From Auriscalpium vulgare (Eukaryota; Basidiomycota; Agaricomycetes; Russulales; Auriscalpiaceae), in the NCBI GenBank assembly GCA_019915015.1, contig JAHBBC010000005.1:930001-994000 (forward strand): 64,000 nucleotides of DNA. Direction: 5' to 3'. The notes beneath the pieces were generated by a model that saw only the letters and a program-made list of their open reading frames with translations, had not been told where the DNA came from and searched no databases. Positions 24,917 through 35,241 of the stretch are shown here, piece after piece. The stretch's first letter is position 1. The number at the start of each line of letters is the position of its first letter. Position numbers and translations under genes: made by a program.

Positions 24917-25179
24917 GCCTCCCGAGGTTTCAGTATGTATTGTACGCGTTGTTACAATGTACGCTCGAGTGCTGCGGCAGCCTTGCAAAAGCCGCGTCTG
25001 CTGACAAATCATGACACTTGTGTAGCAGGCAGCAGCGAATTCGTACAGGTCGGGGCACCTACGGCTAAGCTCTGGCAATTTGGCTATGGATACATACACT
25101 GCTAAATCTTCATCTGATGCATTGAAACCATTCCAAATCCTCGTGTGTACGCGAAAATCGAGCTGCTACTGCGTGGGAA

Positions 25180-25275
25180 CTAAACATCACGTGACTATTT
25201 CCCTGGTACGGTACCGGTTTGATACCTCCCCGGCTAGGAGCGCCACCGGTACCTTACCGGGGGGATACTGGCCAG
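25180..25275. repeat. hAT subterminal repeat region, right
   Basis: Contains CATCACGTG at 25185-25193 (inverse of the left motif), GGTACGGTACCGG and CACCGGTACC palindromes. It mirrors the left subterminal region. Confidence 0.6.
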
Positions 25276-25295
25276 AGGTTTTTCCCGCAACACTA
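25276..25295 (-). repeat. hAT right terminal inverted repeat
   Basis: 20 bases; the single difference from the left end is at position 4 (T instead of C, read inward). Confidence 0.9.
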
Positions 25296-25303
25296 CTCTC
25301 CTC
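25296..25303. repeat. hAT target-site duplication, right copy
   Basis: CTCTCCTC, identical to 19958-19965. Confidence 0.9.
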
Positions 25304-25524
25304 GTTGAGTCACCGCCGGTCCGTCCGTCCGATAAAATGTCCATTCGCAACACGCAACAGTCAAACAAAGTGTTCATCGAGTATCAACGAGCCAACGCGG
25401 CAACATGGTATCTTGCGTCAACGAAGCGCGCGACTAAACAGAGCGTAAAAATAACGAGCGAATCAGGCGCACAGTGGGGCTGCGCGCGGGGTATCGTGGG
25501 CGTGGGCGAGAGCGACCCCCTCTC
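25304..25524. other. Region between hAT element and septin 3' end
   Basis: About 220 bases that, before the hAT insertion, were contiguous with the flippase upstream region. Nothing coding is recognised. Confidence 0.4.
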
Positions 25525-26874
25525 TTAAGCCGCCTGCTGCGGACGCGCGTTCTCCTTGAGCGCCAACAACTGTTTTGAACGGAACGCCTCGTAATGAATC
25601 TGCGCAGTGGTCTCGATCAGATCCTGCAGGTGGGTCCTGGATAATTCGCCGGTGTCAGATCCGATCTGTCGTATTCAATTCCACGCCTACCTGGTCAAGA
25701 AGTTGCGCAGGGACACGAATTCGCAGTGCGTCTCGTCCTCGACGTTGACCACACCCCAGCGGTTCTTGCGACCACGCACAGACTTGCCGTCGATGATCAC
25801 ATTGCGCTCCGAGCCGACAACCGCGAACGGAATCATGTTCTGCAAATTGTTCAGCACGACTGAAGCGCAACGGTGCTGCACTAGACGTACGCGGATGCTC
25901 TCGTTGAGCTGAACCTCCTCCTCATCGTTCTCATCAGTATCAAATGGATACAGGCGGATGCTGTGATGGAACAGCTCGGCGCGAATCTGTGAATACCATC
26001 AGCACCCGCAGTAAGCTACATGGGCAAATACTAAGAACCTTTTGCTTGAAGGCCTCGCGCTCCTCCAGCGTCAAGCTGTCGGATTTGGCAATGACGGGAA
26101 CGACATTGACAACCTCGCTGAGCTTCTTCATGACGATCTGGTCAATCGGGCGGAGCGAATGGCCCGTCGGGTTGATAAAGTACAGGCAGCAGTGAATGCG
26201 GGTGTCCTGAATGTAGCGGTCGCGCATAGCGGTGAGCTCCTTGCGCAGGTACGCGCTGTGCTGGTCCTTGATGTACTTCACAATCGGGTCCCAGCTATGT
26301 ACGTACGCAGGCGCACCATCGACGAATAAGCAACAGGACGATCCACTTTCGGCCAGCACCATGGGCGCAGAAGGAAATACACGCACCAGTTCTCGTTGTT
26401 GACCTGGTCTCCGTATCCAGGCGTGTCCACGATGTTGAGGCGCAACCGAACGCCGTTTTCGGTAATGACTGCAACAACGGCGGGGTCAGAATTGGGCGAC
26501 ACGAGAGCGGGTGGTACGACGCACCATGGGAAACCGTCTGAATCTCGGTCGTCTGGCGGACGGGCTCGTCGGCCTCGCGCCTTCCCTTGGAGTCGATGAG
26601 GTGGGACGCAAAGATCGTGTTAATGAGCGTCGACTTCCCCAGACCGGTTTGCCCTGCCAGCAACAGCAACGTCAGCAACGGCCACTACAACGACGCCTGC
26701 GGCATATCCAGTATCTCGTAGACACAACGACATGCAAAGGATGGCCGACGCACCGACAACAATGACGTTGAATTGGAAACCACGCTTGAGCAGCTTGTGC
26801 TCAATCTGCTGTGTGATGGAGTCGAACCCGACATACGAGGTCGCACGGATTTCCTGGACGTCTGCGGCAGCCAT
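25525..26874 (-). CDS. cdc10: Septin, Cdc10-like
   Basis: Met at 26874 (MAAADVQEIRATSYVGFD). The N-terminus GFDSITQQIEHKLLKRGFQF is the Cdc10 type. GTPase motifs: P-loop GQTGLGKS (built across an intron), DTPGYGD, and AKSD. The septin unique element follows, ending SLRNFLTR / THLQDLIETT...SKQLLALKENARPQQAA. There is no long C-terminal coiled coil, as expected for Cdc10. At least five introns join in phase, including one after VNNEN giving NCWDPIVKYIK. One donor after EAFKQK reads GTTCTT, a weak splice site. Septins form hetero-oligomeric filaments at septa and growing tips. No frameshift seen. Confidence 0.92.
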
Positions 26875-27152
26875 TGCGTTCCTGTGAAAGTAGTAAAAAG
26901 GAGAGACTGGGAGCAATGCGAAGGAAGGGGAACGGCAACGACGGGGCAGAAGTGAGTGCGAGACGCCTGGCGTGAGGGTGGGCTGATTGGTTCTGCGTGC
27001 CAGCCAAACAAATTTGCGCGCGGTGGCGGGGAAGGCGCGTTGCCAACTTGGGACGCGACCGCCTCGCCTGCTCAGCAAAAGTCGCATAAATTCATGGAGA
27101 CAGCCCGGCCTGCTCGTACGCGTCACGTCAGACATCCTGGAACGAATGGTAA

Positions 27153-28964
27153 CTAGAAACTATCATTATCGTCATCACCAAACGGATTTCCCCAATTCTC
27201 GTGGTCCAAGCCGACATCATGCTGGGCCGCCGAATATGCCATATGCGGATCCAAGAACTCCGTTTCCCCAACAGCGTCCTCCCCGAATAAATCCGCCACA
27301 GGGATCGCTCGCGCCGACTGGTCCCCCGGCATCTCCACGCGGACGAACTGCCTGAGCTCCGCGATTTGCGCGTCGAGGAACATACTGTATGCGAACGCGA
27401 TCGCCTTGATTGCCCCAGTCCGCGCCGTAAGGAAGCGCTTCAGCTTATCAACAGCGCGGCCGTGAGCACGACGTCGGCAAACATGAATGTGTGTAGGTTC
27501 GGCAGGAACGCAAATGGGTCCGCGTGCGACACCGACAGGTTCAGCAGGATCGCGAGCATCTGGGAGTTGACACGGAAAGTTTCGGTTTTCTCCAGCCGGG
27601 CGAAGACCTCTGGCCATGAAGCCAGATGATAGTCGTCCTGGTCCACACCCTCATAGCTGACGGTCTTGACATCGCCGACGGGCAGAATTGTCGCGATGCG
27701 TTGAAGCCACCGTGGCAACGGCCCGAGGACAGTGCTTGAGGCCCCTTTGAACGACAGCGAGAATTTAGACGTGCCGCCTATCGCTTGGCGCAGAAACTCG
27801 CTGGGCTTGCACAGGACGGTTGGCCAGCACGCAACATATCCGTAGTAGGCGTCCGCGCTACTGTAGCCGGTGAAGCCCATGGTGCGCGTGTTTTCGCAGA
27901 AGGGAGCAGCGAACTGCAGCATCTCGAGTATGTTGCTTTCAAGGGCTGGCGGATGGCCGGATTCATTTGTTTGGATATGCATGATGCACGTCTTCGGTAT
28001 TCGCTTGATGCATTTGACCAAGTTCAAGCAGTCCTGGAGATCATCGATAAGGCAGAATTCGACGAGGGAGGGGAGCTCAACGAGAGGTTCTCCTGTCTGT
28101 TCAACGGAGGGATGAGTGATTGGAGGTCGAGGGTGCGCAGTCTTGGCATGCGGGCAAGGAGGTCGAGCAGGTTGTCATCGAGGATTCCTTCCATTTGGGA
28201 TTCCTCGCAATCGCAAGGCGCACGATATTGCCGCCCATGAACAGCGTCGACGTCCAATTGATCTCATAGTCCGTGACACGAAGCTCCGTCAACTTCGCCG
28301 CCCCGGCAAAGAGATCATCGGGAAGCGTCCCAGTCGGCCGGGGTATGGGCCCGGCGATCCTGAGCAAGTTGCTGACGTGAAACGTACGCATGCTCGGGGC
28401 GGGTGTGCAGAGCAAGCGCAACGCGCTCTCCGTGATCGCGCCTGGAGGGCAGTTCAGCGTGAGATGCTCGATCCTTGGAATGTGTTGGAATACGCGCCGC
28501 GCGGAGCGCAACTGGGCCTCCGCGCGCGAGGCTGGGCGGGCGGCGTCCTTGTCACTGGGCAGCGTCAAGCGTATCTGCAACGGCGCGTTTTTCGATCGCG
28601 CCAGCATCCGCACGCACCATTTCTCGGAGGGAATGAAGATGGTGGCCCAAAGATGTGGATCGTTCCTGGCGACCCCGCGCCAGCGGCGAGAGACGTGGCT
28701 TAGCAGGATGGCCTGCCATGCACCGCGGTAGCGCTTGCGCAAACTGTCCCGGCGGCGGTTGTATGCGATCACTTTCCATAGTCCATTGCTCTCCTCTTCG
28801 GCCTGGGCGCATGAAAGGCGGAAGATCTGGCTCAGTATCTCCGGGAGGAGGTGTGAGATGGGCGCATGCTCGTTCCGGTACCCTCGAAGGTCCCGCAGGC
28901 TCTTCCTCCGCCGTTCGATCTCCTCGTCGAGAGCCGCAACCTGGATCTCGTCGGTATGCATCAC
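27153..28964 (-). CDS. F-box-like protein, with apparent frameshifts
   Basis: Met at 28964. Residues 1-30 form a short coiled coil (VAALDEEIERRRKSLRDL). An F-box-like motif follows (APISHLLPEILSQIFRLSCAQ), then HVSRRWRGVARNDPHLWATIFI, typical of the large Agaricomycete F-box family that selects substrates for SCF ubiquitin ligases. The C-terminal part looks like leucine-rich, poorly conserved sequence. The single gene is recovered only if three -1 slips are corrected, at 28197-28199, 28070-28073 and 27449-27454. The protein then reads ...RLAIARNP / MEGILDDNLLDLLARM / LVEFCLIDDLQDC / DKLKRFLTARTG. No intron explains these. It is either a decayed family copy or error-prone sequence. Confidence 0.7.
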
Positions 28965-29388
28965 TGCATTAGAGGTTCCTCTTGTGGCTTGAACGAGAAC
29001 CCGATGTGTCTGGGACAGTGGAAGGATCTCTGGGTCGTGTTTGAGCGGCGCTATGAATGACCTCTTTGTAAATCACAATCCATTGTCCGGTCATAACTAA
29101 CACACCTTTATCGAAGTAGCGGTCCAGACGTGACGGATCGGATCACAACGACGGCGGTCGCTTGTAGTCTCCTGGAGCAGACTGAACGCGGCCGATGATA
29201 GTCGCTCAGCCGGTGGTATACGCAAAGTCTACGTAGTGCGAAGGACTCGGAGCCATGGAGGACGCAGATAAGCGCACCCATGATCTCGAGGCGATTGGTC
29301 CGGCTGTTGGCGCGGAGACTATTACAATCTCTGACGCAGACCACCGTCATGTACCTAGAAAACCTTGCGCTTCCCTTCCCTGTCCACG
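28965..29388. promoter_or_regulatory. Divergent intergenic region (F-box / DUF6697-like)
   Basis: About 420 bases between two divergent starts. No TATA box or repeat was recognised; presumed to hold both promoters. Confidence 0.4.
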
Positions 29389-31419
29389 ATGCAAGCACTA
29401 GAGGCTCAAAATGCGCGCCTTGAAGACGAACTGCGGGACGCCAGGCGGGAGATCGAGCTTCTTCGGCATGCTCAGGACGAGCTCAAGTCACGGGTTGCCC
29501 ACCAGGAGCAGTCATCTCATCAGCAATCCCACCGCTTCGGACAGGATTTGCGGGACACCAGGGCTGTTCGGGATGACCTGCGGCAGCGCTTGGCTGAGCA
29601 GGTGGAAGAGAACAGGAAGCTGCGAGAGGCGTTGCGGAGGCCCCGCCCGCCGGACGGTGCCGACAGGAATTACCCTGCGCCAGCTTTGACACCCCCGCCC
29701 GTTGCTGAAGAGACAAGAGAGGTCATCGAGATCAGTGATGATGATGACCCCTATGGTACGCTCAGCCTAGTTATCTTCTGGTCGTCGTGCTCATGCCCGG
29801 ATGCTCCAGATGAACCGCCGAGCGTATTGATCAAACCAAGTCCGAAAAAAACCAAGATCTCCTCGGTGAGCGTCGCCGTTGCTCACGGTGCATATACAGT
29901 ATGACTTAGACAGCTAGCATGCGGATCACGCAACCTCCCTCGCCGCAAAGCAAGAGGTCGGTCGCTTTCTTCCGTTTTCTGAACGGTCTACTAATCAGAA
30001 CCTTGTAGCTCGTCAGCCCAACTACACTTCCCAGCCTCAAGCGACGTCTAGAAACGGAGCCTTCGAATCTACGACGAAATGCTGTAAACCTGCTTCATCG
30101 CTTCAAACGTCTCAAGGAAGAGGGGAGTTCTGACCAAGCCGTGCTCGTTAACGTTCAGGTGTGTTCGCTGGTCAATTTTGCGGACTTTTCTCAGCGCGCC
30201 TTTCAGCCCATAGCGGTTCCTGTTGCCTCCACATCTCTACTTAACGAAGACAATCCGTCAGAGCTGTCGTATCCCAGCGACTCGGACGCCGAGCCCGCCC
30301 AGTCCCCCAAATCTACTGTCGATGCGCCCCCACGCCGATCGGCCAGATCCAGGCGTGCGCCACGAACATATGCCGTCGTCACGAGCCAGTACGAGACGTC
30401 CGACAACAGCGACAGCGAGGAGTCCGAGGAGTCCGACGGCGAGGAGTCCTTCGCGTCGTGCAAGTCCCCCACGCCGCAGACGAAGAGTCTCCGATCGAGC
30501 GCGCCTCGCCCAGCAGCCGCGTCGTCCTCGTCCCATCGGCCACCTTCCTCCCCCCAACATCCCGGAGCGTTAGCCCTCTCTGAATTCGTCACAAACTTCG
30601 CAGCGTTCCCCGTGCGGCTGCCCGCAAAGTCCCCCACTCGTGTGACACGCTCATTCCTCGCCGCGACGTACCGTGTCCCCAACTGCACACTCACAGGCAC
30701 GATCAAGGCCAACCACAACGTCCCGCCCGGCACCGAGCGACCCATGCTCTTCCCCGACCACCCGCAGAACCCGGGCTGCCGACGGCGCCAGGCGCACCGG
30801 GCACGCTGATATCGAACAGGGACGTGACGCAGCACGGTGTCGCGGCGCTGTGGGTGAAAAGCACGACGCCGGGCGGCGGGAATGCGTGGATGTACTACGG
30901 GCAATATGAGGTGCGGAGGAGCCCATCGTCGCTCAGCGGGCAGGGTTTGAGTCGCTGCCGGACAAGGTGGGTCCTGCGCAGTGCCGGAGGATCAATACAT
31001 GCTGACGCGGTCGTTCAGTGCAAGATGCGTGGGTAAGCGCACTTTTCACGACCACGCTCATTGCTATGCTTTGATGACCGCGCGAATATGGCTGCACAAG
31101 CACAATCAGGACATGGGTCAGACTGCGGTAGCAAGGAAGGCAGCGCTATTCGTCGACCACGCAAAGGTGCAGAAGAGGGAGAAAGTCAAGGAGAAGAACA
31201 GAGCCGGCCCTGGCGGCCTGACGAAAGAGCACATCAGGGATGGACTGTGCTCGGGCGTCGCGGTGAGTGCGTCACTGTCTCTGCACCGGCCAAGCTGATG
31301 AGCCTGCGGTAACGTAGTGTTTTGACGTGGTTACGCTGCAATGTGTAGGGTACGACTATGCATTCGAGACGGCCCTCTCGACGACTTTCGCGAAATGGAT
31401 GGGAGCAAAGCAAAAATGA
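29389..31419 (+). CDS. DUF6697-like protein with N-terminal coiled coil
   Basis: Met at 29389 (MQALEAQNARLEDELRDARR) starts a coiled coil of about 85 residues. An acidic, Ser-rich middle follows (SDSDAEPAQSPKS, SDNSDSEESEESDGEES). The C-terminal part resembles, from memory, the basidiomycete DUF6697 domain: NVPPGTERPMLFPDHPQNP, LPTAPGAPGTLI, WMYYGQYEV, ARIWLHKHN, and the closing TLQCVGYDYAFE in a last exon after a GTGAGT intron at about 31263. Function is unknown. Three -1 slips seem needed inside the domain, at 30770-30775, 30943-30948 and 31070-31072. The intron after QSKR (near 29950) also has an uncertain donor. Exact exon structure is therefore provisional. Confidence 0.6.
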
Positions 31420-31906
31420 TCTCACATTGTAGAGGTTACAAGGACTGTGTGATGTATGTCAATCTCAATACGCCATTATTGTAGCATAATGTAAAGTACT
31501 GTACAGTAGGTGACTTGACCAATCAACACATGTGTATACAACTGCATGATATGCACTAGGTATGTGTTGCGATGATAGGAGATACCCGATGCTCTCATGG
31601 AGTATCAGTGAGCGTCAGTACACATGTGTGTTGCGTATATCGAGGACGTGCATGCATATGCATGAGGCACTGGTCCAAGAGCCGTCAATTGAGACGATGC
31701 ATTCCATACATCTAGACCTTCCTTTATTCTCCACGTACAGCTTATGCTACCTTCAAATCTACGCTTCAATATTTTGTCCCCTTAAACCTTGGCACCGTCT
31801 AAAGCTGCGAGGCGAGGCTGGACGCGGAAGTTTTGAAAGGACGCCAAATCATAAGCACATGCGAAAAGAAGGGAAACATCAGCGGCCTCGTTCACGAAGA
31901 AGCATG
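31420..31906. other. Convergent intergenic region
   Basis: About 490 AT-richer bases between the 3' ends of the DUF6697-like gene and AHA1. Only short random frames are seen. Confidence 0.5.
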
Positions 31907-33433
31907 TTACTTGGACGGATTAGCGTATAGGAAGGGTATCAAAAATGCTGCGCCGAGCACGAGCACCCCAAGACCGAAAGATTTCACGAGGGTGCCCCAT
32001 GTCGGTGGGGAGTTTTTGGGTGCAACGGTGCGGCGCGGCGCATGGGTGCGCAGAGCAGGTGGTACGATGATGAGCGGCACGTACCCTATGGATTTGAAAC
32101 CGTGGATACTGTAGGCGCAGGTCAGCGTCACCTACAAGCATGCGTTGCGAACGCGACATACTAGTATCCCTCCAAATTCCTGCGCAGCTCGTCCTCCATG
32201 CCAGTAGGCACACCCTCCAAGGACAGTGTGACCTTTGTTGAGTCGGTAGATTGATCGAGGGTCGTCGTCAACGTCGCCTCATGCCCTACACGCATACGTC
32301 AGCAAAGTTATGTCTTCGCAAGCGTCTTCCCCATCTTACCACTAGGCCAGGTCGGGCTCTGCAGCGACCAGGTCTGCTTGATCTCCTTGGACGGCGTCAG
32401 CGAGACATACTTCCCTCGCACCCCACCTCCGAACAGCGAATATTCCGTGTCGGCCTTTGCCTCCGACTGTGACCCATTCAACACGATCAGCAGACGCGTT
32501 GACGGTGAGGAACAATGAACTTGCCTTGGCGGGAGCTCGCGACCACATAGGGATGCGCTTCTCGTCCGTCAGCAGACCAAAGAGATCGCTTGCGGATGCC
32601 TGGAAGGTCCCCTCCACCTCCACCTTCGACGTGTTCACCTTCGGTGCGGCCTTTGTCACGGCCGGCTGGGCAGATGTGCCGGCAGCACTGGCCGTAGACG
32701 CAGGAGCGGGAGAGGCGGTACGGCTGGCCTCAGTCGAGCCCACCATGATGTCTTTGCCATGTGTCTCAACGAGATCTGCCGGGAACGCGGTGAACTTGAC
32801 CTCGAGTGCGGTAGGGAGCTTCAACTTGGCTAGCGCGTAGAGCGCTTTCGCGGTGGGTGAAGCCTCGGAAGTCAGTGACCATTCGTACTTTGTTCACCAA
32901 AACCTTGAGTGAGCAAACCGCAGAGGCAGGAGCCTGAGGGTAGGAAACATACCAAATAGTCGGAGAGGCCATCCAAAGTAATTTCGTGCGATACCTCGGG
33001 AATGACCAGTTTGCCAGAGGCCTCTGTCCCATCAGCAGCAGAAGCTTTCCAGTCGAGGACGACTCGGCAGTCGTAAATCGTGATCAACCTGCGAGAGCGA
33101 GTATGTCAGCACCTCCAGCCATGCATGTACCTTGCCCTCCAGACCCTGCGACGATGCTATCCCGATCCATCTGGACACGAAGTCGTGCATCTGTCGCAGA
33201 GAAGGAACGACAGGTGGGGATAGCGATACAGACTTTGACTTCCTCCGCCCGATCTCCGCATCGCCCTCGACGTCCACGACGCGCTCAACAGCGACCACTG
33301 CGCCCTCCGGTGACGTGCCCTTCACCTCGACCGTGACCAGCTCTCGCTCAAACCAGGCCTTGGCCCACGGCGTCACGGTTTTATTCTTCCAGTGCCAGTT
33401 GGCAGTGCTGTAAGCCATGGGGGTCGACGACAT
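31907..33433 (-). CDS. aha1: Aha1-like activator of Hsp90 ATPase with C-terminal membrane segment
   Basis: Met at 33433 (MSSTPMAYSTANWHWKNKTVTPWA) opens the Aha1 N-domain, which binds the Hsp90 middle domain and stimulates its ATPase. The linker is Ala/Ser/Pro-rich; the AHSA1 C-domain follows (VEVEGTFQASASDLFGLLTD, IPMWSRAPAKA, EYSLFGGGVRGKYVSLTP, EGYYIHGFKSIGYVPL). Introns join in phase, including a GC-AG intron (AAG/GCAAGT donor, 32455-32540 region). The first junction, near 33085-33130, is one base out of phase and unresolved. The unusual part is the end: after the AHSA1 domain about 45 residues finish with a hydrophobic stretch (FGLGVLVLGAAFLIPFLYA) and NPSK, predicting a tail anchor. The usual cytosolic Aha1 lacks this. 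Confidence 0.9.
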
Positions 33434-33858
33434 CTTGACAAATTACTCCGAGTATGGTGGAAGCTCCAGGGCGAGTTGTGAATCGTCTGGGACGACGTGT
33501 CAAGTATTAAAGAGAGAAGTGGCTTGTGGCTTGTGGTATCCGTTGGATGCGGCGCCGTAGAAGGCGGATACGAGACTTTATTGCATGTCCTCCGACGCGA
33601 GAACATTCCAGCACTTTCCTCTTCCGCCCGTCGCCACCTTCATTGGCACAGCGCTGTCACAAATTACACTGCTCTGCTCTTATGAACAGCATGCACACCA
33701 AATCTATCAAGACGAAGACCAACAGATGATTGCGACGAAACAAATGCTACGTGGTGATGCTACATAATCACAATAATACAGGAACACGCTACAAGTACAA
33801 ACAGATTTTCGTCTCAACGCTAACGTCCGATACAAGAAGCTCTCTGCTTTGGAGGTTT
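33434..33858. other. Intergenic region upstream of AHA1
   Basis: About 425 bases between the AHA1 start and the 3' end of the DUF3429 gene, both on the minus strand. No gene was recognised; it should contain the AHA1 promoter. Confidence 0.45.
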
Positions 33859-35100
33859 TCAATCATCCTGCTTCTCTTCTCCCTCTTTCGGCGGTAACTC
33901 CTTCTTCTTGACCATCACGTACGTGTCTCCAGCCTCACCCGTGCTCAAGGCTTCGACAGGGCCGGGAACAACACCCTCTGACTCCGGCTTGGTCTTGGTG
34001 CGCTGGGAGCGGATGAGCTCAAGATCGTGAGCGAGCAAGCCGTGGCCAGCGACCGGGCCCCAGTACGACGTGCTTGCGAGCGTCCCGATAATGCAGGTTC
34101 CCACGAGGATGGAGAGGTAGAAGCGATACTGGGAGTACCATTTCGGTGCTGCGAATGAAGAGCGAAGATCAGTCAGTACGTTGCGTCTCTTGCATGAACC
34201 AAGGCGATGCCACGTACTCCACCCAGCACTTGTCGCTCTCAGGTCGGCATACCAGAGGGCTGTGAAGCCTACCCACTGCGCAATGAGCGCGGTAGTCGGT
34301 ACCAAGGCGAGCGTAGGCCACGCGAAGAGGACGGGGGCGGCGCCCAGCGCCAGGCGAGCGTAACCTTTATGGCCGCCAAGACCCGAGAACTCCATGCCCC
34401 AGTGCAGGGCGCCTGGTGGCAAGAGTTCAAATCAATGATCGGGGCATACAATCGCTTGACGCACCAAGGAAGGACAACATGACCGCGCCGTACGTCACTT
34501 GGATGTTCAAAGCGCGATCGAGGATGGTGATTGCTACACCGGGATCCAGGTTTGTGATAATGCCTGATATATTCATGTTCGATGAGCCCATAGCATAGCG
34601 CAAGGGGGACTCAGTCACCTGAGGTGGCAAGTCCAGCTTGGTGCGCAAGGTAGACGGTTGCAGCGGAAGCAGCCAGGTAGGGGACGCCTCCGATGAGACC
34701 GAAGACAACATACGGCCGCGGCACAGAGTGGGCGACGGCGCTGGTGATTCCAAGCTGAGGAAGGGCAGGCAGACTGAGTGATGCTCGGTGTCGGGTGTGC
34801 AATGGGACTCACGAAAGTCTCTCGTTTGTCCTGGATGGCATCGATGGGCATGTTGCCTGCTGCGATACTTTTCGCCCAATCCGTGCTGGAGTTACCGAGC
34901 TCCTCCCTTACGTTCAACGCTGCCTGTCCAACGGTCTGAGAACCGGGACGTCCAGAGACGGAGGAAGCGACGCCCCGACTGTGCTGGAGGGCATGAAGGA
35001 TGCGGGATTGCGGGCGCAAGGGCGACACAAGGCGGGCGTAAGGGGCGCGCTGGAGGGCGGGCGCGCGGAAGACGGTGCGTGCAGGGAGCAGAGGGATCAT
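33859..35100 (-). CDS. DUF3429 (TMEM69-like) mitochondrial membrane protein
   Basis: Met at 35100 (MIPLLPARTVFRAPALQRAPY) was chosen because the next 45 residues are Arg/Ala/Ser-rich without acids, a good mitochondrial targeting signal; upstream in-frame sequence has none. Five exons join in phase. Four hydrophobic segments follow: around VFGLIGGVPYLAASAATVYLA, LNIQVTYGAVMLSFLGALHWGMEF, APVLFAWPTLALVPTTALIAQ and FYLSILVGTCIIGTLASTSYW. The pattern FLGALHWGMEF and PxxLALVP is typical of DUF3429. The C-terminus is a charged tail (KKKELPPKEGEEKQDD). The molecular role of this family is not established. Confidence 0.85.
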
Positions 35101-35241
35101 GTTGACGCGTGTGGGGAGGACGGGGGACCGTTGCGCTATTTGAGCGGACGCAGCGTCTGACGTCGTGGGCTCTGACGTCATGTCTCCGTTCGGGCGCCAA
35201 ACATATTCAGAACACACTGTATACACCAAGCTGTAAGTACT

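Larger units (their letters stand above)
19966..25295. mobile_element. hAT-superfamily DNA transposon with Ulp1-hAT gene
   Basis: The element is 5330 bases. Its ends are TAGCGTTGCGGGAAAAACCT (left) and, on the other strand, TAGTGTTGCGGGAAAAACCT (right), one mismatch in 20, with the hAT-typical TAG start. An 8-base duplication CTCTCCTC flanks it. It encodes one long spliced gene fusing a Ulp1-like protease region to a BED-like finger and hAT transposase. It sits just upstream of the flippase, between it and the septin gene. Confidence 0.93.

Noticed and set aside
31977..32131. Treating the hydrophobic end of Aha1 as a separate small membrane protein
   Set aside because: It is preceded in phase by the conserved IHGFKSIGY end of the AHSA1 domain and has no Met of its own in good context.
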